Positions 1 through 7,641 of a DNA stretch of 64,000 bases are shown piece by piece (within the stretch, counting starts at the first letter, position 1; each line of letters opens with the position of its first letter). Location: positions 1 through 64,000 of the forward strand of contig WQZS01000013.1 in NCBI GenBank assembly GCA_009780585.1, read 5' to 3'. The translations under genes were made by a program, and so were the position numbers. Origin of the DNA: Defluviitaleaceae bacterium. Lineage in GTDB: Bacteria; Bacillota; Clostridia; Lachnospirales; WQUN01. Below the pieces are notes generated by a model that saw nothing but the letters and a program-made list of their open reading frames with translations, had not been told where the DNA came from and searched no databases.

Positions 1-7
1 AATTTTT

Positions 8-43
8 ATTTGCTTTCTATTGCTTTTTATTGCCTTTTATATC
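8..43. repeat. short T-rich tandem repeat
   Basis: About three imperfect copies of a TATTGCTTTT-like unit of 10-11 bases lie side by side at the left edge of the window. No gene is visible here. They may be part of an upstream AT-rich intergenic tract that is cut by the window border. Confidence 0.4.
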
Positions 44-115
44 TTCTTTGTTTCTTTTCCTTCTCCGCCCCCTCCCGATTCCATTTCGAGATTGGGTTCT
101 TTCATTTCGCAATTA

Positions 116-144
116 TTTAATAACATCAGAAAATCTGATGTTAG
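116..144 (-). terminator. hairpin downstream of the GNAT gene
   Basis: AACATCAG and CTGATGTT form a perfect 8-bp stem with a 5-base loop. Read on the minus strand it is followed by an AT-rich but not T-only tail, so it is a plausible terminator for the smc / acetyltransferase transcript. Confidence 0.5.
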
Positions 145-181
145 GATATTGTGAAAGTTTATTTTTGTCAAACCGGCAGCA

Positions 182-592
182 TCACTTCCCCGATTGCGCG
201 TCGAAATTACGGAATACGCTCGCGTGGCTTTTGTACGCCCCAAAGCGGGCGTAATAGGGCGTTAACTCCGCATCGTGGCAGATGTCTATCATATATAAAT
301 CCTTACATTCTTCAAGCATCAAACGTACGAGTTCGCTACCGATGCCTTTACCTTTGTGGGATTCGACGACTTCAAGCAACGGGATATATGCCGACAGCAC
401 GCCGTCGGATACGGCGTTGATAAACCCGACGACTTTACCGCAATCCTTATCGATTGCGACGAACGCGCGGTAGCTGCCGCGTAATAATTTTAAGTGCGTC
501 GTCGGACCCGGCGGATTCGGCCAGCCAACGAAAAAGCCCATCAGCATATCCTCCGTGATGCCTGTCAAATCCTTTGTGTATAGGATGTTCAT
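182..592 (-). CDS. GNAT family N-acetyltransferase
   Basis: This 136-residue protein is a small acyl-CoA-dependent N-acetyltransferase of unknown substrate. The recognisable part is the acetyl-CoA loop: a beta-strand ending in PLLEVVESHKGKGIGSELVR at about residues 72-91 contains the family's G-x-G-x-G/S pattern, followed by a YYARFGAY segment typical of the last GNAT strand. Its ATG overlaps the TGA of smc by four bases (ATGA), so it is translationally coupled to smc and lies last in that transcript. The coupling does not in itself indicate a chromosome-related role. Family membership is clear; the substrate is not predictable. Confidence 0.82.
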   Translation of the reverse strand: MNILYTKDLTGITEDMLMGFFVGWPNPPGPTTHLKLLRGSYRAFVAIDKDCGKVVGFINAVSDGVLSAYIPLLEVVESHKGKGIGSELVRLMLEECKDLYMIDICHDAELTPYYARFGAYKSHASVFRNFDAQSGK

Positions 593-3500
593 TCCCCTTC
601 CACGAATTTTACGCTTACCAGCTTGCTTACGCCCTGCTCCTGCATGGTGACGCCGTACAGGCGGTCGGCGGCCTCCATGGTGCCTTTGCGGTGCGTGATG
701 ATGATGAACTGCGTACCGTCGGTGTATTGCTTGAGGAACTGCGCGAAGCGGACTACGTTTGCGTCATCGAGGTTGGACTCGATTTCGTCCAGCACGCAGA
801 AGGGCGACGGCTTTAGACGGAGGATGGCGAAAAGCAGGGCAATCGCCGTCAGCGCCCTTTCCCCGCCGGATAATAAAAGCAATGTTTGCAATGTCTTGCC
901 CGGTGGTTGGGCGGTGATTTCGATGCCGGATTCCAGCATATTCCCTTCGTCGGAGAGGCGCAGGGACGCGGAACCGCCGCCGAACATCTCGCGGAAGACT
1001 TCATTAAAATGGTGCGCGATTTGCGTGAATTGCGACAGGAATTGCTCCTCCATTTGCGCGGTGAGCGTTGCGATTAGTTCGAGCAGGGCTTCCTCGGCTT
1101 GTTGGATATCGTCGTGCTGGGCGGTCAAGAAGTCGTGGCGCGTTTTAACTTGCTTAAATGCTTCGATTGCGCCGATGTTGACGTCGGTGAGCGCCGCAAG
1201 TTCGGTTTTTAGCTGCTGGTGTTCGCGGCGGAGGGCCGTCTCCGAAATATCCGCGCGCTTGTGGGAAAGGGCTTGCTGGTAGGTGAGTTCGTATTCTTCC
1301 CAAATTTCATTGTGCAGGCGGTGCCCGGTTTGGTGGAGCTGCTCCTTGCGCATTTCCAGGCGGGTGAGTTCCTTTTCCAATAGGGAGGATTCGTCGGATT
1401 GGTTGCGTTCGTCGGCTTCCACGCGGCCGATGGCTTCGTCCAATTGGGTTTTGGCGGTTTGCGCGGCGGAAAGGTTTTGGCGGGTTTGGGTTTGGACGGT
1501 TTGCAGGGCGGATAGGTCAACGGTAAGTTGTTTTTCCTTTTCCTCAATTTCGCGCGTTTTTTTTTGCGAATCCTCAATTTCCCGCAGAAGGGCCTTTTTT
1601 TCCTCCGTCAATACGGCTTCGTCCCTTTCCAATCGAGCGATATTGGTTGACGCGGCGGTTTGCAACTCGGTTTGGCGGCCGATTTCCACGCGGAGCTCCG
1701 TTAGAATGCTTGATTCGTCCGAAAACAATTGGCGTTTTTGGTGGAATTCGCGTTGGTATTCCTCCAGGCGCATACGGGCGTTTTCGAGTTCGCGCTCCTG
1801 CTCGGTTTGCGCTTGCTTGGCATGGCGGATCGCTTGGTTGGTTTCCACCAGCTTAGCCATAAGGGCGTCGTTTTCTTCATGGTATTGGACAGCCGATGCG
1901 CGCAGGGTTTCCAAGCCTTGCTCCACGAGGGCGCAACGCTCCCGTAGGGTTTGTGCCTCGACCCCCAAGGATTGATGGCGTACCCGCGTGCGTTGCAGGG
2001 CTTCGTTTGTAGCGGCGCATTTATCGGAGTGGCTTTTTAACGTTTTGGCTATCGCGTCAAAGGATTTTTGTAAGGAAGCGATTTGTTCGGCCAATTCGGA
2101 AACTTGCCGCGCGCGGCCGATCAGCCCGCCGGAGCCGCGTTGGATGCTTCCGCCCGTCATCGCTCCCCCGGGATGCAGCCGTTCGCCTTCCAGGGTTACG
2201 AGCTTGTAGGAAAAACGATGTTTTTTATGTATGGCCAGCGCGTTGTCCAATCGATCGACGATAATAATATCGCCCAGCAATTGCGCGATGACGCCGCTAT
2301 ATTCCGCGCCGTATGACACCAATTCGGACGCCGCCCCGATAAAGCCCGCCTCGTTTGCGATTTTCCGCACATCGGTTACACGGCCCTTCACTGCCGTTAA
2401 GGGCAGGAAGGTCGCCCTGCCTTCGTTCGTTTTCTTCAAATATTCGATGGCGCGTTTCGCGTCTTCCTCGGTTTGGGTGACGATGTTTTGCGACGCGCTC
2501 CCCAGCGCGATTTCGATCGCGGTTTCATATGGGGTAGGTACGCCGATGAGCTCGCCCACCGCGCCGCATATACCCGAAAAACTTTTATCGGTTTCCCGCT
2601 TCCGCAAGATCGACTTGACGCTGCGGAAGTATCCTTCGTGTTGGTTATGTAAATCCTCCACGGCGCGGTGTTTGGCGCGGGCGGCGGTGAGGGATTCCTG
2701 CGTATTGCGGTATTCCTCATTGATTTCGCGCAGTTCTTCGTTTAGCTTGGCCAATGCGTCGGAATACGCTTCTGCTTGCTCTTCCGCGCGGCGGGCTTCG
2801 TCTGTGCGAGCGGTAAGGCTCTTTTGCATTTCCGCGAGGGCCTCTTCTTGGGACTCGAGTTTTTCTTCCAATTGCTCGATGTTGATGTCCAATTTTTCCT
2901 TGTCTTCCTCCAAGCGGCGGTAGCGGCTTTCCGCGTCGAGGACCTTTGCCTTATGCTCGGTGATCAAGTTGCCTTGGTTTAGGATTTCTTGGTTGTACGC
3001 GGCCATTTCCGCCGCGCTTTCCTCTTCGGCGGTTACATATTCGGCGGAACGGCCTTGGTGTTCGGCCAACTCCGCGCGGAGCTTTTCGAGCGAGGCGGCG
3101 GCTTTCGCGCGGTTTTCTTCTTCGCTTGCGCGTTCGTTTTCACGCTCGAGCAGGGCAGCGCCGCGCTTGTCCGCTTCGCCCCGCAGGCGGATTTGGTCGG
3201 TCACGAACTGGGCCGCCTGGCTGACGAGCAATTCACGCATACCTTCCTTTTCGGCGACGGCGGTCGTCGTTTCCAGTAAGGCTTCGTTGGCTTGGCGGTA
3301 ACGAACGTCCGCGTCGGCGGCTTGCTGCTTTAACGCTTCCTCGGCGTCGCGCGCCATCGCCAAGCGGTTTTTGCCGTCGGTGGATTGGGCGTAGGCGTTG
3401 GCCAGCGTCTCCTCGGTTTTTTCCAATTCGATTTCCATTTTACCGACTTCGTTCAAGAATATATTGATGTGCGTTTCCTTATATTTGTCGCGCAGGGCGA

Positions 3501-4149
3501 GGTAGTGTTTGGCTTCTTCGGCCTGTTGCTCAAGCGGTTCGATTTGTTCATCCAATTCAGCAATGATGTCGGATACGCGGGCGCGGTTTTGCCGTTCGCG
3601 CTCCAAGCGGGTGAGCGTTTCGTGGCGGCGGGCCTTAAACTTGCTGATGCCCGCGGCTTCCTCGAAGATATGCCGTCTGTCTTCGGAGCGCGCGCTCAGG
3701 ATTTCGTCCACGCGGCCTTGGCCGATGATCGAATACCCGTCGCGGCCCACGCCCGTGTCCATGAACAATTGCTGTATATCCTTTAAGCGGCAAGGCGTTC
3801 CGTTGATCGCGTACTCGCTTTCACCCGAGCGGTATACGCGGCGGGTGATGGTTACCTCGGGGGTGCCGAGTGATGAAAGCGTGTTGTCCGAATTATCGAT
3901 TTGCATGACGATTTCCGCAAAGCCCAAGGGCTTGCGGTGCGCCGTGCCGGCAAAGATGATGTCCTCCATTTTGGTGCCGCGCAGTTGCTTGGCGGATTGC
4001 TCCCCCAGCACCCAGCGCATGGCGTCGGCAATATTGGACTTGCCGCTGCCGTTGGGCCCCACCACGGCGTTCAAGCCCGCGCCGAAGCTCAACTGCACGC
4101 GCTCGGCGAAGGATTTGAAGCCGACGAGCTCCAATTTCTTCAAGTACAA
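589..4149 (-). CDS. smc: chromosome segregation protein SMC
   Basis: SMC is the ATPase core of the bacterial condensin complex with ScpA and ScpB, and organises and segregates the chromosome. The 1186-residue length is normal. Walker A GPNGSGKS lies at residues 31-38. Long coiled coils flank a hinge at roughly 520-640 (segments GICGAVGELIGVP and GRATFLPL). The ABC signature LLSGGER is near residue 1093 and Walker B CVLDEIESNLDD near 1118. In most SMCs the last motif reads LDEVDAALDD, so the ESN stretch is slightly unusual, but the catalytic glutamate is kept. The start is TTG at 4149, giving the family-typical YLKKLELVGFKSF opening; a weak GGGG ribosome site lies 9 bases upstream. Confidence 0.96.
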   Translation of the reverse strand: MYLKKLELVGFKSFAERVQLSFGAGLNAVVGPNGSGKSNIADAMRWVLGEQSAKQLRGTKMEDIIFAGTAHRKPLGFAEIVMQIDNSDNTLSSLGTPEVTITRRVYRSGESEYAINGTPCRLKDIQQLFMDTGVGRDGYSIIGQGRVDEILSARSEDRRHIFEEAAGISKFKARRHETLTRLERERQNRARVSDIIAELDEQIEPLEQQAEEAKHYLALRDKYKETHINIFLNEVGKMEIELEKTEETLANAYAQSTDGKNRLAMARDAEEALKQQAADADVRYRQANEALLETTTAVAEKEGMRELLVSQAAQFVTDQIRLRGEADKRGAALLERENERASEEENRAKAAASLEKLRAELAEHQGRSAEYVTAEEESAAEMAAYNQEILNQGNLITEHKAKVLDAESRYRRLEEDKEKLDINIEQLEEKLESQEEALAEMQKSLTARTDEARRAEEQAEAYSDALAKLNEELREINEEYRNTQESLTAARAKHRAVEDLHNQHEGYFRSVKSILRKRETDKSFSGICGAVGELIGVPTPYETAIEIALGSASQNIVTQTEEDAKRAIEYLKKTNEGRATFLPLTAVKGRVTDVRKIANEAGFIGAASELVSYGAEYSGVIAQLLGDIIIVDRLDNALAIHKKHRFSYKLVTLEGERLHPGGAMTGGSIQRGSGGLIGRARQVSELAEQIASLQKSFDAIAKTLKSHSDKCAATNEALQRTRVRHQSLGVEAQTLRERCALVEQGLETLRASAVQYHEENDALMAKLVETNQAIRHAKQAQTEQERELENARMRLEEYQREFHQKRQLFSDESSILTELRVEIGRQTELQTAASTNIARLERDEAVLTEEKKALLREIEDSQKKTREIEEKEKQLTVDLSALQTVQTQTRQNLSAAQTAKTQLDEAIGRVEADERNQSDESSLLEKELTRLEMRKEQLHQTGHRLHNEIWEEYELTYQQALSHKRADISETALRREHQQLKTELAALTDVNIGAIEAFKQVKTRHDFLTAQHDDIQQAEEALLELIATLTAQMEEQFLSQFTQIAHHFNEVFREMFGGGSASLRLSDEGNMLESGIEITAQPPGKTLQTLLLLSGGERALTAIALLFAILRLKPSPFCVLDEIESNLDDANVVRFAQFLKQYTDGTQFIIITHRKGTMEAADRLYGVTMQEQGVSKLVSVKFVEGE

Positions 4150-4196
4150 ATATTACAGCCCCTAAAATGTTACGGTATCTTTACAGCGAGAGATTA

Positions 4197-4205
4197 TGCT
4201 ATAAT
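4197..4205 (+). promoter_or_regulatory. extended -10 promoter of the P-loop gene
   Basis: TGCTATAAT, an extended -10 box, lies 47 bases before the start codon at 4252. A matching -35 is poor (ATCTTT at 17 bases), as expected for extended -10 promoters. The same TGC-TATAAT form recurs before other genes in this window. Confidence 0.6.
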
Positions 4206-4251
4206 TAAACCGTTAAGGCAAGTATTTCATTTTCGCTCGGGAGGAATGGGA

Positions 4252-4668
4252 ATGGTAAGGTTTATGGCGGGCCAAAAAGGCCAGGGCAAGACGCGCAAGC
4301 TCATCGACATGGCAAACGACGCGGTTAAGCAAGCCGACGGGCATTTGGTGTTTATCGACGACGATCGGCGGCATACCCGCGATATCAGCCGCGACATACG
4401 CTTCGTGGAGGCGGGTAAGGGTGTGTTGTCCAATTACCGCGAATTCGTGGGCTTTATTTTGGGCATCCTGTCCATGGACGCGGACGTGGAACATATATAT
4501 ATTGACGGATTATGCAATATTGTGAAAACGCTTGACAACAACGAGAGTTTGCAAAAACTCAACCGCAAGCTGGAGGCTATTTCGCATCGGGACGGCGTCA
4601 AATTTACCATAAGCGTGAACTATGAACCGGATACCTTGCCGGATGATATACAAGCGTTGTTAATGTAG
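4252..4668 (+). CDS. small P-loop NTPase-like protein
   Basis: This 138-residue protein has a Walker A motif, GQKGQGKT, at residues 7-14 and a hydrophobic strand ending in acidic residues (LVFIDDDRR) near residue 32 that could be Walker B-like. It is too short for a full AAA or ABC domain. Similar small proteins in Clostridia are sometimes labelled twitching-motility-like, but nothing here supports motility. The start at 4252 was chosen over 4246 because GGAGG at 4240-4244 then sits 7 bases upstream. It is divergent from smc and convergent with the anti-sigma-like gene. Its function is unknown. Confidence 0.75.
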   Translation: MVRFMAGQKGQGKTRKLIDMANDAVKQADGHLVFIDDDRRHTRDISRDIRFVEAGKGVLSNYREFVGFILGILSMDADVEHIYIDGLCNIVKTLDNNESLQKLNRKLEAISHRDGVKFTISVNYEPDTLPDDIQALLM

Positions 4669-4690
4669 TAAAAATTTATGCGGTAAAATG

Positions 4691-4733
4691 AAAAATAACT
4701 TTTGCTCGCGGCGAGCAAAAGTTATTTTTATGG
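4691..4733. terminator. bidirectional intrinsic terminator
   Basis: A 19-bp perfect inverted repeat (AAAAATAACTTTTGCTCGC at 4691-4709 and its complement at 4711-4729) has an A-tract on one side and a T-tract on the other. It separates the convergent P-loop and anti-sigma-like genes and can serve both. Confidence 0.9.
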
Positions 4734-4747
4734 GGAAAAGTACCTTT

Positions 4748-6256
4748 TTATCGGCGGGTGTTATCCATACGGGTATTGTAATCGTAAAAATACAGGATAT
4801 ATTCGCGCAATAAGGTTGGCAGCAGATGCAAATCCCCGTAGCGGAATATTTCACCGCGGGCGCTTACGAACAGAACCGATTCGGGGTCGCTCGGAACACC
4901 CGGCAGTCTGATGGATATGGTCATTGACCCGTCCGCGTTATAAAGCCAATCACCCAAGTATTGTTTCGAATCGGGGTCATCCATTAATTCATGAAGGTGC
5001 GGACCCGTCCAAATGTGCGCGTCGGGGAGGGGGGTGGGCCGCGGGGAGGGTAAGTCGGTCCCGCCTTGCAAGATAAAGTCCACCGCCCAATTGACGGGGA
5101 TGTAACCGGAATTAAAAATTGTACCGTGTAAGCGGAGTGTGCCGATATCCTCGCCGCGCACCGCGAATAAAAATTCCCAATAATCCGCCGGGGTTGGCGC
5201 GAGGGCGTTACCCCGTTCGTCACTCATAAAAAGGGGCATATAAAGTTCCCCTTGGTCGTCGATGTTGAAGGCATTCGCTTCAAACGGCAACGGTTCAATC
5301 CTTTCGCCTTCCGCGTTGATGAAAAAGGGTATGATAAAAGCGCCGCCGTTATTGCGGAATTGAAGGCGCAGCAACCCATCATCGTAATGTATGGCGCTGA
5401 TACTTGCAACGCGGTCTGCTCCGTTAGAGGTATCGGGAATATTGGGCAGCAGGTAATAAAAACGGGTGATATTCCTGTCGGTTCCCAACGTTGCGGGGTT
5501 TTTTAACAATTCGGGCAGGTTTACGGGGATTTCCCGCTCAACTTTGTCCGTCAAGTTGTAAGCCATCGATACGATGTTATACGTCAGGGCACGCGGGTTC
5601 GCGTCCCCGATGTCCACCCCTTCATCCAGGGAAGGACGGGACATACGGCTGTGCAGCAGCACCTGTCCGGAGGCTTCGTCACGGTCAATGACCGTAAGGG
5701 AAGTGGAGTGTCCGCGGTTGTCGGGCGAATAGCTCCCGCTGCCCCACGTCCGCCCCCCCGAAATGCTCAACGAACGGTCGGTAAACCTGAGGTAATGGAA
5801 AACGTCCGTATCATTCTGCCAATAATAGGTGTTCCAATTGCGCTTACCCGTCAAATCCTCCAATAGCAGGTACACGTCCACATAATCGCCGTCAACGCCG
5901 ATGGCGACCAACTCCACGTAGACGCCGTCCTCGGTGGTGGTACTGCCCACGCGGTATATATCGTCGAAATCGCGGTTGGCGAAGCCGATGGGCTGCAGCC
6001 ACGCGGCTTCCTCCGAACCCAATAAGGACGAAAGCCACTCAAAGCCGCCGCGGCGGTAATACGCCTGCGCCGATATCATCGTGGTAAATAACAGAAGGCA
6101 CGCCGCAAACAACGCGGCAACGTTCCGCTTGTTAAAGCGGGCGGGTCGCTTCGCCGCCATTTTCGCTTGTATACCGGCCAACGCTTCCTCGGGGGACGGG
6201 GCGGGGGCTTGCCCGAAGGCTTCTTTATACTTGTTATCCAACTCGTCACGTTTCAT
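4748..6256 (-). CDS. membrane-anchored anti-sigma-like protein (DUF4179 type)
   Basis: This 502-residue protein is the probable partner of the ECF sigma factor encoded just upstream. A cytoplasmic N-terminus (MKRDELDNKYKEAFG, with a PAPSPEEALAGI segment) precedes one membrane segment at about residues 45-65 (VAALFAACLLLFTTMISAQAY). The rest, about 430 residues, is predicted to be outside the cell and resembles the DUF4179/DUF5643 proteins that accompany clostridial sigma factors. The ATG at 6256 overlaps the sigma factor's TGA (ATGA), so the two are coupled. A longer open frame reaching 6502 would overlap the sigma gene and is not used. By family analogy it probably holds the sigma factor inactive at the membrane; that role is inferred. 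Confidence 0.82.
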   Translation of the reverse strand: MKRDELDNKYKEAFGQAPAPSPEEALAGIQAKMAAKRPARFNKRNVAALFAACLLLFTTMISAQAYYRRGGFEWLSSLLGSEEAAWLQPIGFANRDFDDIYRVGSTTTEDGVYVELVAIGVDGDYVDVYLLLEDLTGKRNWNTYYWQNDTDVFHYLRFTDRSLSISGGRTWGSGSYSPDNRGHSTSLTVIDRDEASGQVLLHSRMSRPSLDEGVDIGDANPRALTYNIVSMAYNLTDKVEREIPVNLPELLKNPATLGTDRNITRFYYLLPNIPDTSNGADRVASISAIHYDDGLLRLQFRNNGGAFIIPFFINAEGERIEPLPFEANAFNIDDQGELYMPLFMSDERGNALAPTPADYWEFLFAVRGEDIGTLRLHGTIFNSGYIPVNWAVDFILQGGTDLPSPRPTPLPDAHIWTGPHLHELMDDPDSKQYLGDWLYNADGSMTISIRLPGVPSDPESVLFVSARGEIFRYGDLHLLPTLLREYILYFYDYNTRMDNTRR

Positions 6257-6714
6257 GTTTGTTCGCTCCTTTCGATGAAAACCTTTAGCTTGTTTTTCGC
6301 GCGTTCGTAACGTTTGCGCAGGGTGGCGGCGCGGATGCCGAAGCGTTCCTCCAATTGGGCATAATCCATATCCTCGACGGCGCGGCTGTAGAACAAGGCG
6401 CGGTCGGCGGGGGACAACGCTTCCATGGCGGCAATCAGCACGGGGTCGATGAAGGGCTCGGGCATCTCGTAAGCGGTTTCCTTTTTCACGGGAAAAAGCC
6501 AACGCCGCTTGCCGCGCAGAATGTTCAAGCAGGTATTGTAAGCAATCCTATAAAGCCACGCCCCGTAGTTCTCCCGCAAACGCAGGGAAGCCTCCGCCTT
6601 GTGCGCCTTGATGAAGGTTTCCTGCATGGCGTCCTGCGCGTCGTGGTAGTTGCACAATATGCCCAGGCAATACTTGAAGATGGCCTTGCCGTAGCGTTCC
6701 AGGGCTTCTTCCAA
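6253..6714 (-). CDS. ECF-type RNA polymerase sigma factor
   Basis: This 153-residue sigma-70 family protein has region 2 at residues 1-70 (DAQDAMQETFIKAHK and ENYGAWLYRIAYNTCLN, the -10-recognition helices) and region 4 at about 95-150 (LSPADRALFYSRAVEDMDYAQLEERFGI, then a recognition helix RAATLRKRYERAKNKL). The start is TTG at 6714, 7 bases after AAGGGGG. It directs transcription of an unknown regulon and is coupled to the membrane protein that follows. A 10-bp palindrome GTCGCGCGAC at 6739-6748, just upstream, may belong to its own regulatory region. Confidence 0.9.
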   Translation of the reverse strand: MEEALERYGKAIFKYCLGILCNYHDAQDAMQETFIKAHKAEASLRLRENYGAWLYRIAYNTCLNILRGKRRWLFPVKKETAYEMPEPFIDPVLIAAMEALSPADRALFYSRAVEDMDYAQLEERFGIRAATLRKRYERAKNKLKVFIERSEQT

Positions 6715-6738
6715 GCAAAAACCCCCTTACCTATAACC

Positions 6739-6748
6739 GTCGCGCGAC
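6739..6748. promoter_or_regulatory. palindrome upstream of the ECF sigma gene
   Basis: GTCGCGCGAC is a perfect 10-base palindrome 25 bases before the TTG start. ECF sigma genes are often autoregulated, so this may be part of the promoter or an operator. No functional evidence is visible. Confidence 0.3.
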
Positions 6749-6812
6749 AGCATATAACAATAAGACACGGGTGCGAAGTTTTTTGTGACAGAAACGCGCA
6801 TATCACTTTTTG

Positions 6813-6841
6813 TTGAATTAACGAACATTATGTGCTATCTT
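6813..6841 (+). promoter_or_regulatory. promoter of the holin-like toxin gene
   Basis: A -35 TTGAAT at 6813-6818, a 17-base spacer and an extended -10 (TGC-TATCTT, 6833-6841) lead into a strong AAAGGAGG ribosome site and the toxin ATG at 6901. Confidence 0.7.
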
Positions 6842-6900
6842 GAAACCGAGCAATCAAAAAGCAAGGCGGTTGGCGACACTTCCGTAAAGGAGGTGAAACC

Positions 6901-7008
6901 ATGTCTGTATATGAAGCTGTAACCTTAATATTTTTGGCTATGATGTTAATCATAGCATTGGTGAAGCTGATGATTTACATCGCAGATATATTTTCCAAAA
7001 GAAAATAA
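6901..7008 (+). CDS. putative holin-like toxin of a type I toxin-antitoxin system
   Basis: The gene encodes a 35-residue peptide that begins MSVYEAVTLIFLAM, has one long hydrophobic helix (residues 6-30) and ends in the basic tail SKRK. This matches the 'putative holin-like toxin' peptides of Firmicutes, relatives of TxpA/BsrG, which insert into the membrane when their antisense RNA is absent. It has its own promoter and a near-ideal AAAGGAGG six bases before the ATG. An oppositely oriented promoter at 7082-7110 would make an RNA complementary to its last codons and 3' end. Recognition rests on sequence pattern and context; toxicity is inferred. Confidence 0.8.
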   Translation: MSVYEAVTLIFLAMMLIIALVKLMIYIADIFSKRK

Positions 7009-7075
7009 CCGCCCCCCGACAAGGTAACGGTTATTTTGATTAACTAAAGCCGCGTCAACCGCTTTGCGGTTGCTC
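6997..7075 (-). ncRNA. antisense antitoxin RNA of the holin-like toxin
   Basis: A minus-strand promoter at 7082-7110 predicts a start near 7075. The RNA would contain the hairpin CAACCGCAAAGCGGTTG and end in a stem (AAAATAACCG paired across 7002-7037) followed by CTTTT. It overlaps the toxin's 3' end by about a dozen codon bases plus the untranslated region, the geometry of RatA-like antitoxins. About 78 nucleotides; ends inferred. Confidence 0.7.
7002..7037. terminator. shared terminator of toxin mRNA and antitoxin RNA
   Basis: AAAATAACCG (7002-7011) pairs with CGGTTATTTT (7028-7037). The stem ends in T-rich sequence on both strands, so it can end the toxin message and the antisense RNA. 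Confidence 0.7.
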
Positions 7076-7081
7076 ATTGTT

Positions 7082-7110
7082 ATTCTACCAACTCTCCCTT
7101 GTTTATACAA
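7082..7110 (-). promoter_or_regulatory. promoter of the antitoxin RNA
   Basis: Read on the minus strand: -35 TTGTAT (7110-7105), 17-base spacer, -10 TAGAAT (7087-7082). It lies within a plus-strand hairpin (CCCTTGT-TTAT-ACAAGGG followed by a T-run) that may also stop toxin read-through. Confidence 0.7.
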
Positions 7111-7248
7111 GGGGGTTTTTAATTTTCATAAACGCGGTCAAACAAAATGAGGGTGTCAAGAACCGATTGTAAATTCATAAAAATTACTTCATTCAATGAA
7201 GATGATTAATTATAAGATGGTTACGGGGAGTATTGGAAAGGAACCAAA

Positions 7249-7431
7249 TTATTTTGTCAGTAATTCTTCTTCAAGATTTTCAAGGGCAACGCGTACAGCT
7301 TCGACAACAAATGCAGTAAAGGTACATTCTCTACCTTCAATAGCTTTATTAACGGCTTCAATTATATTGGTAGGGAAACGTATGCTTTTATTAACGGTGG
7401 CAGGAACAACGGGAATTTTGAACTTTGCCAT
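7249..7431 (-). CDS. small ribbon-helix-helix-like DNA-binding protein
   Basis: This 60-residue protein begins MAKFKIPVVPATVNKSIRFP and continues with a helix-turn-helix-like pair (NIIEAVNKAIEGRECTFTAFVVEAVRVALENLEEE). The short strand followed by two helices is the layout of Arc/MetJ/CopG-type regulators, which dimerise and bind operators through the strand. ATG 7431 was chosen because GAGGTG lies 7 bases upstream; a start 13 codons earlier has no ribosome site. It is divergent from the lipoprotein gene, and a CACATATGTG palindrome lies between them. No toxin partner is adjacent in the same orientation, so a stand-alone repressor is as likely as an orphan antitoxin. Confidence 0.7.
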   Translation of the reverse strand: MAKFKIPVVPATVNKSIRFPTNIIEAVNKAIEGRECTFTAFVVEAVRVALENLEEELLTK

Positions 7432-7508
7432 AAATGACACCTCGCATTTCAATTGTAATGCGGGCATCATACAGAGGATAAAATTTTACATCTGCCTTAC
7501 ATAAGTAG

Positions 7509-7518
7509 CACATATGTG
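7509..7518. promoter_or_regulatory. possible operator palindrome
   Basis: CACATATGTG is a perfect 10-base palindrome that touches the -35 box of the lipoprotein promoter and lies upstream of the divergent ribbon-helix-helix gene. It is a candidate binding site for that protein. Confidence 0.35.
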
Positions 7519-7547
7519 TTGCAAACAAAATTTTTATATGGTATTGT
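7519..7547 (+). promoter_or_regulatory. promoter of the lipoprotein gene
   Basis: TTGCAA (7519-7524), 17-base spacer, TATTGT (7542-7547), about 95 bases before the start codon at 7642. Confidence 0.55.
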
Positions 7548-7641
7548 TTCATTAAAATCGGTATATATTCCTAACTCGATATGTACGCATATGGGGTTGT
7601 GATATACAGTAAATAAAAATCAAATTATGAGGAGGATTCAA

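Noticed and set aside
623..1975. Long open frames on the plus strand opposite smc
   Set aside because: They are antisense shadows rich in Ser, Arg and Cys, with no ribosome sites or recognisable motifs.
6257..6502. Upstream extension of the anti-sigma-like gene
   Set aside because: It would overlap the ECF sigma gene entirely in another frame; the coupled ATG at 6256 fits better.
7088..7119. The CCCTTGT-ACAAGGG hairpin as a plain terminator of the toxin mRNA only
   Set aside because: It overlaps the promoter of the antisense RNA, so it was described with that promoter instead of as an independent terminator.
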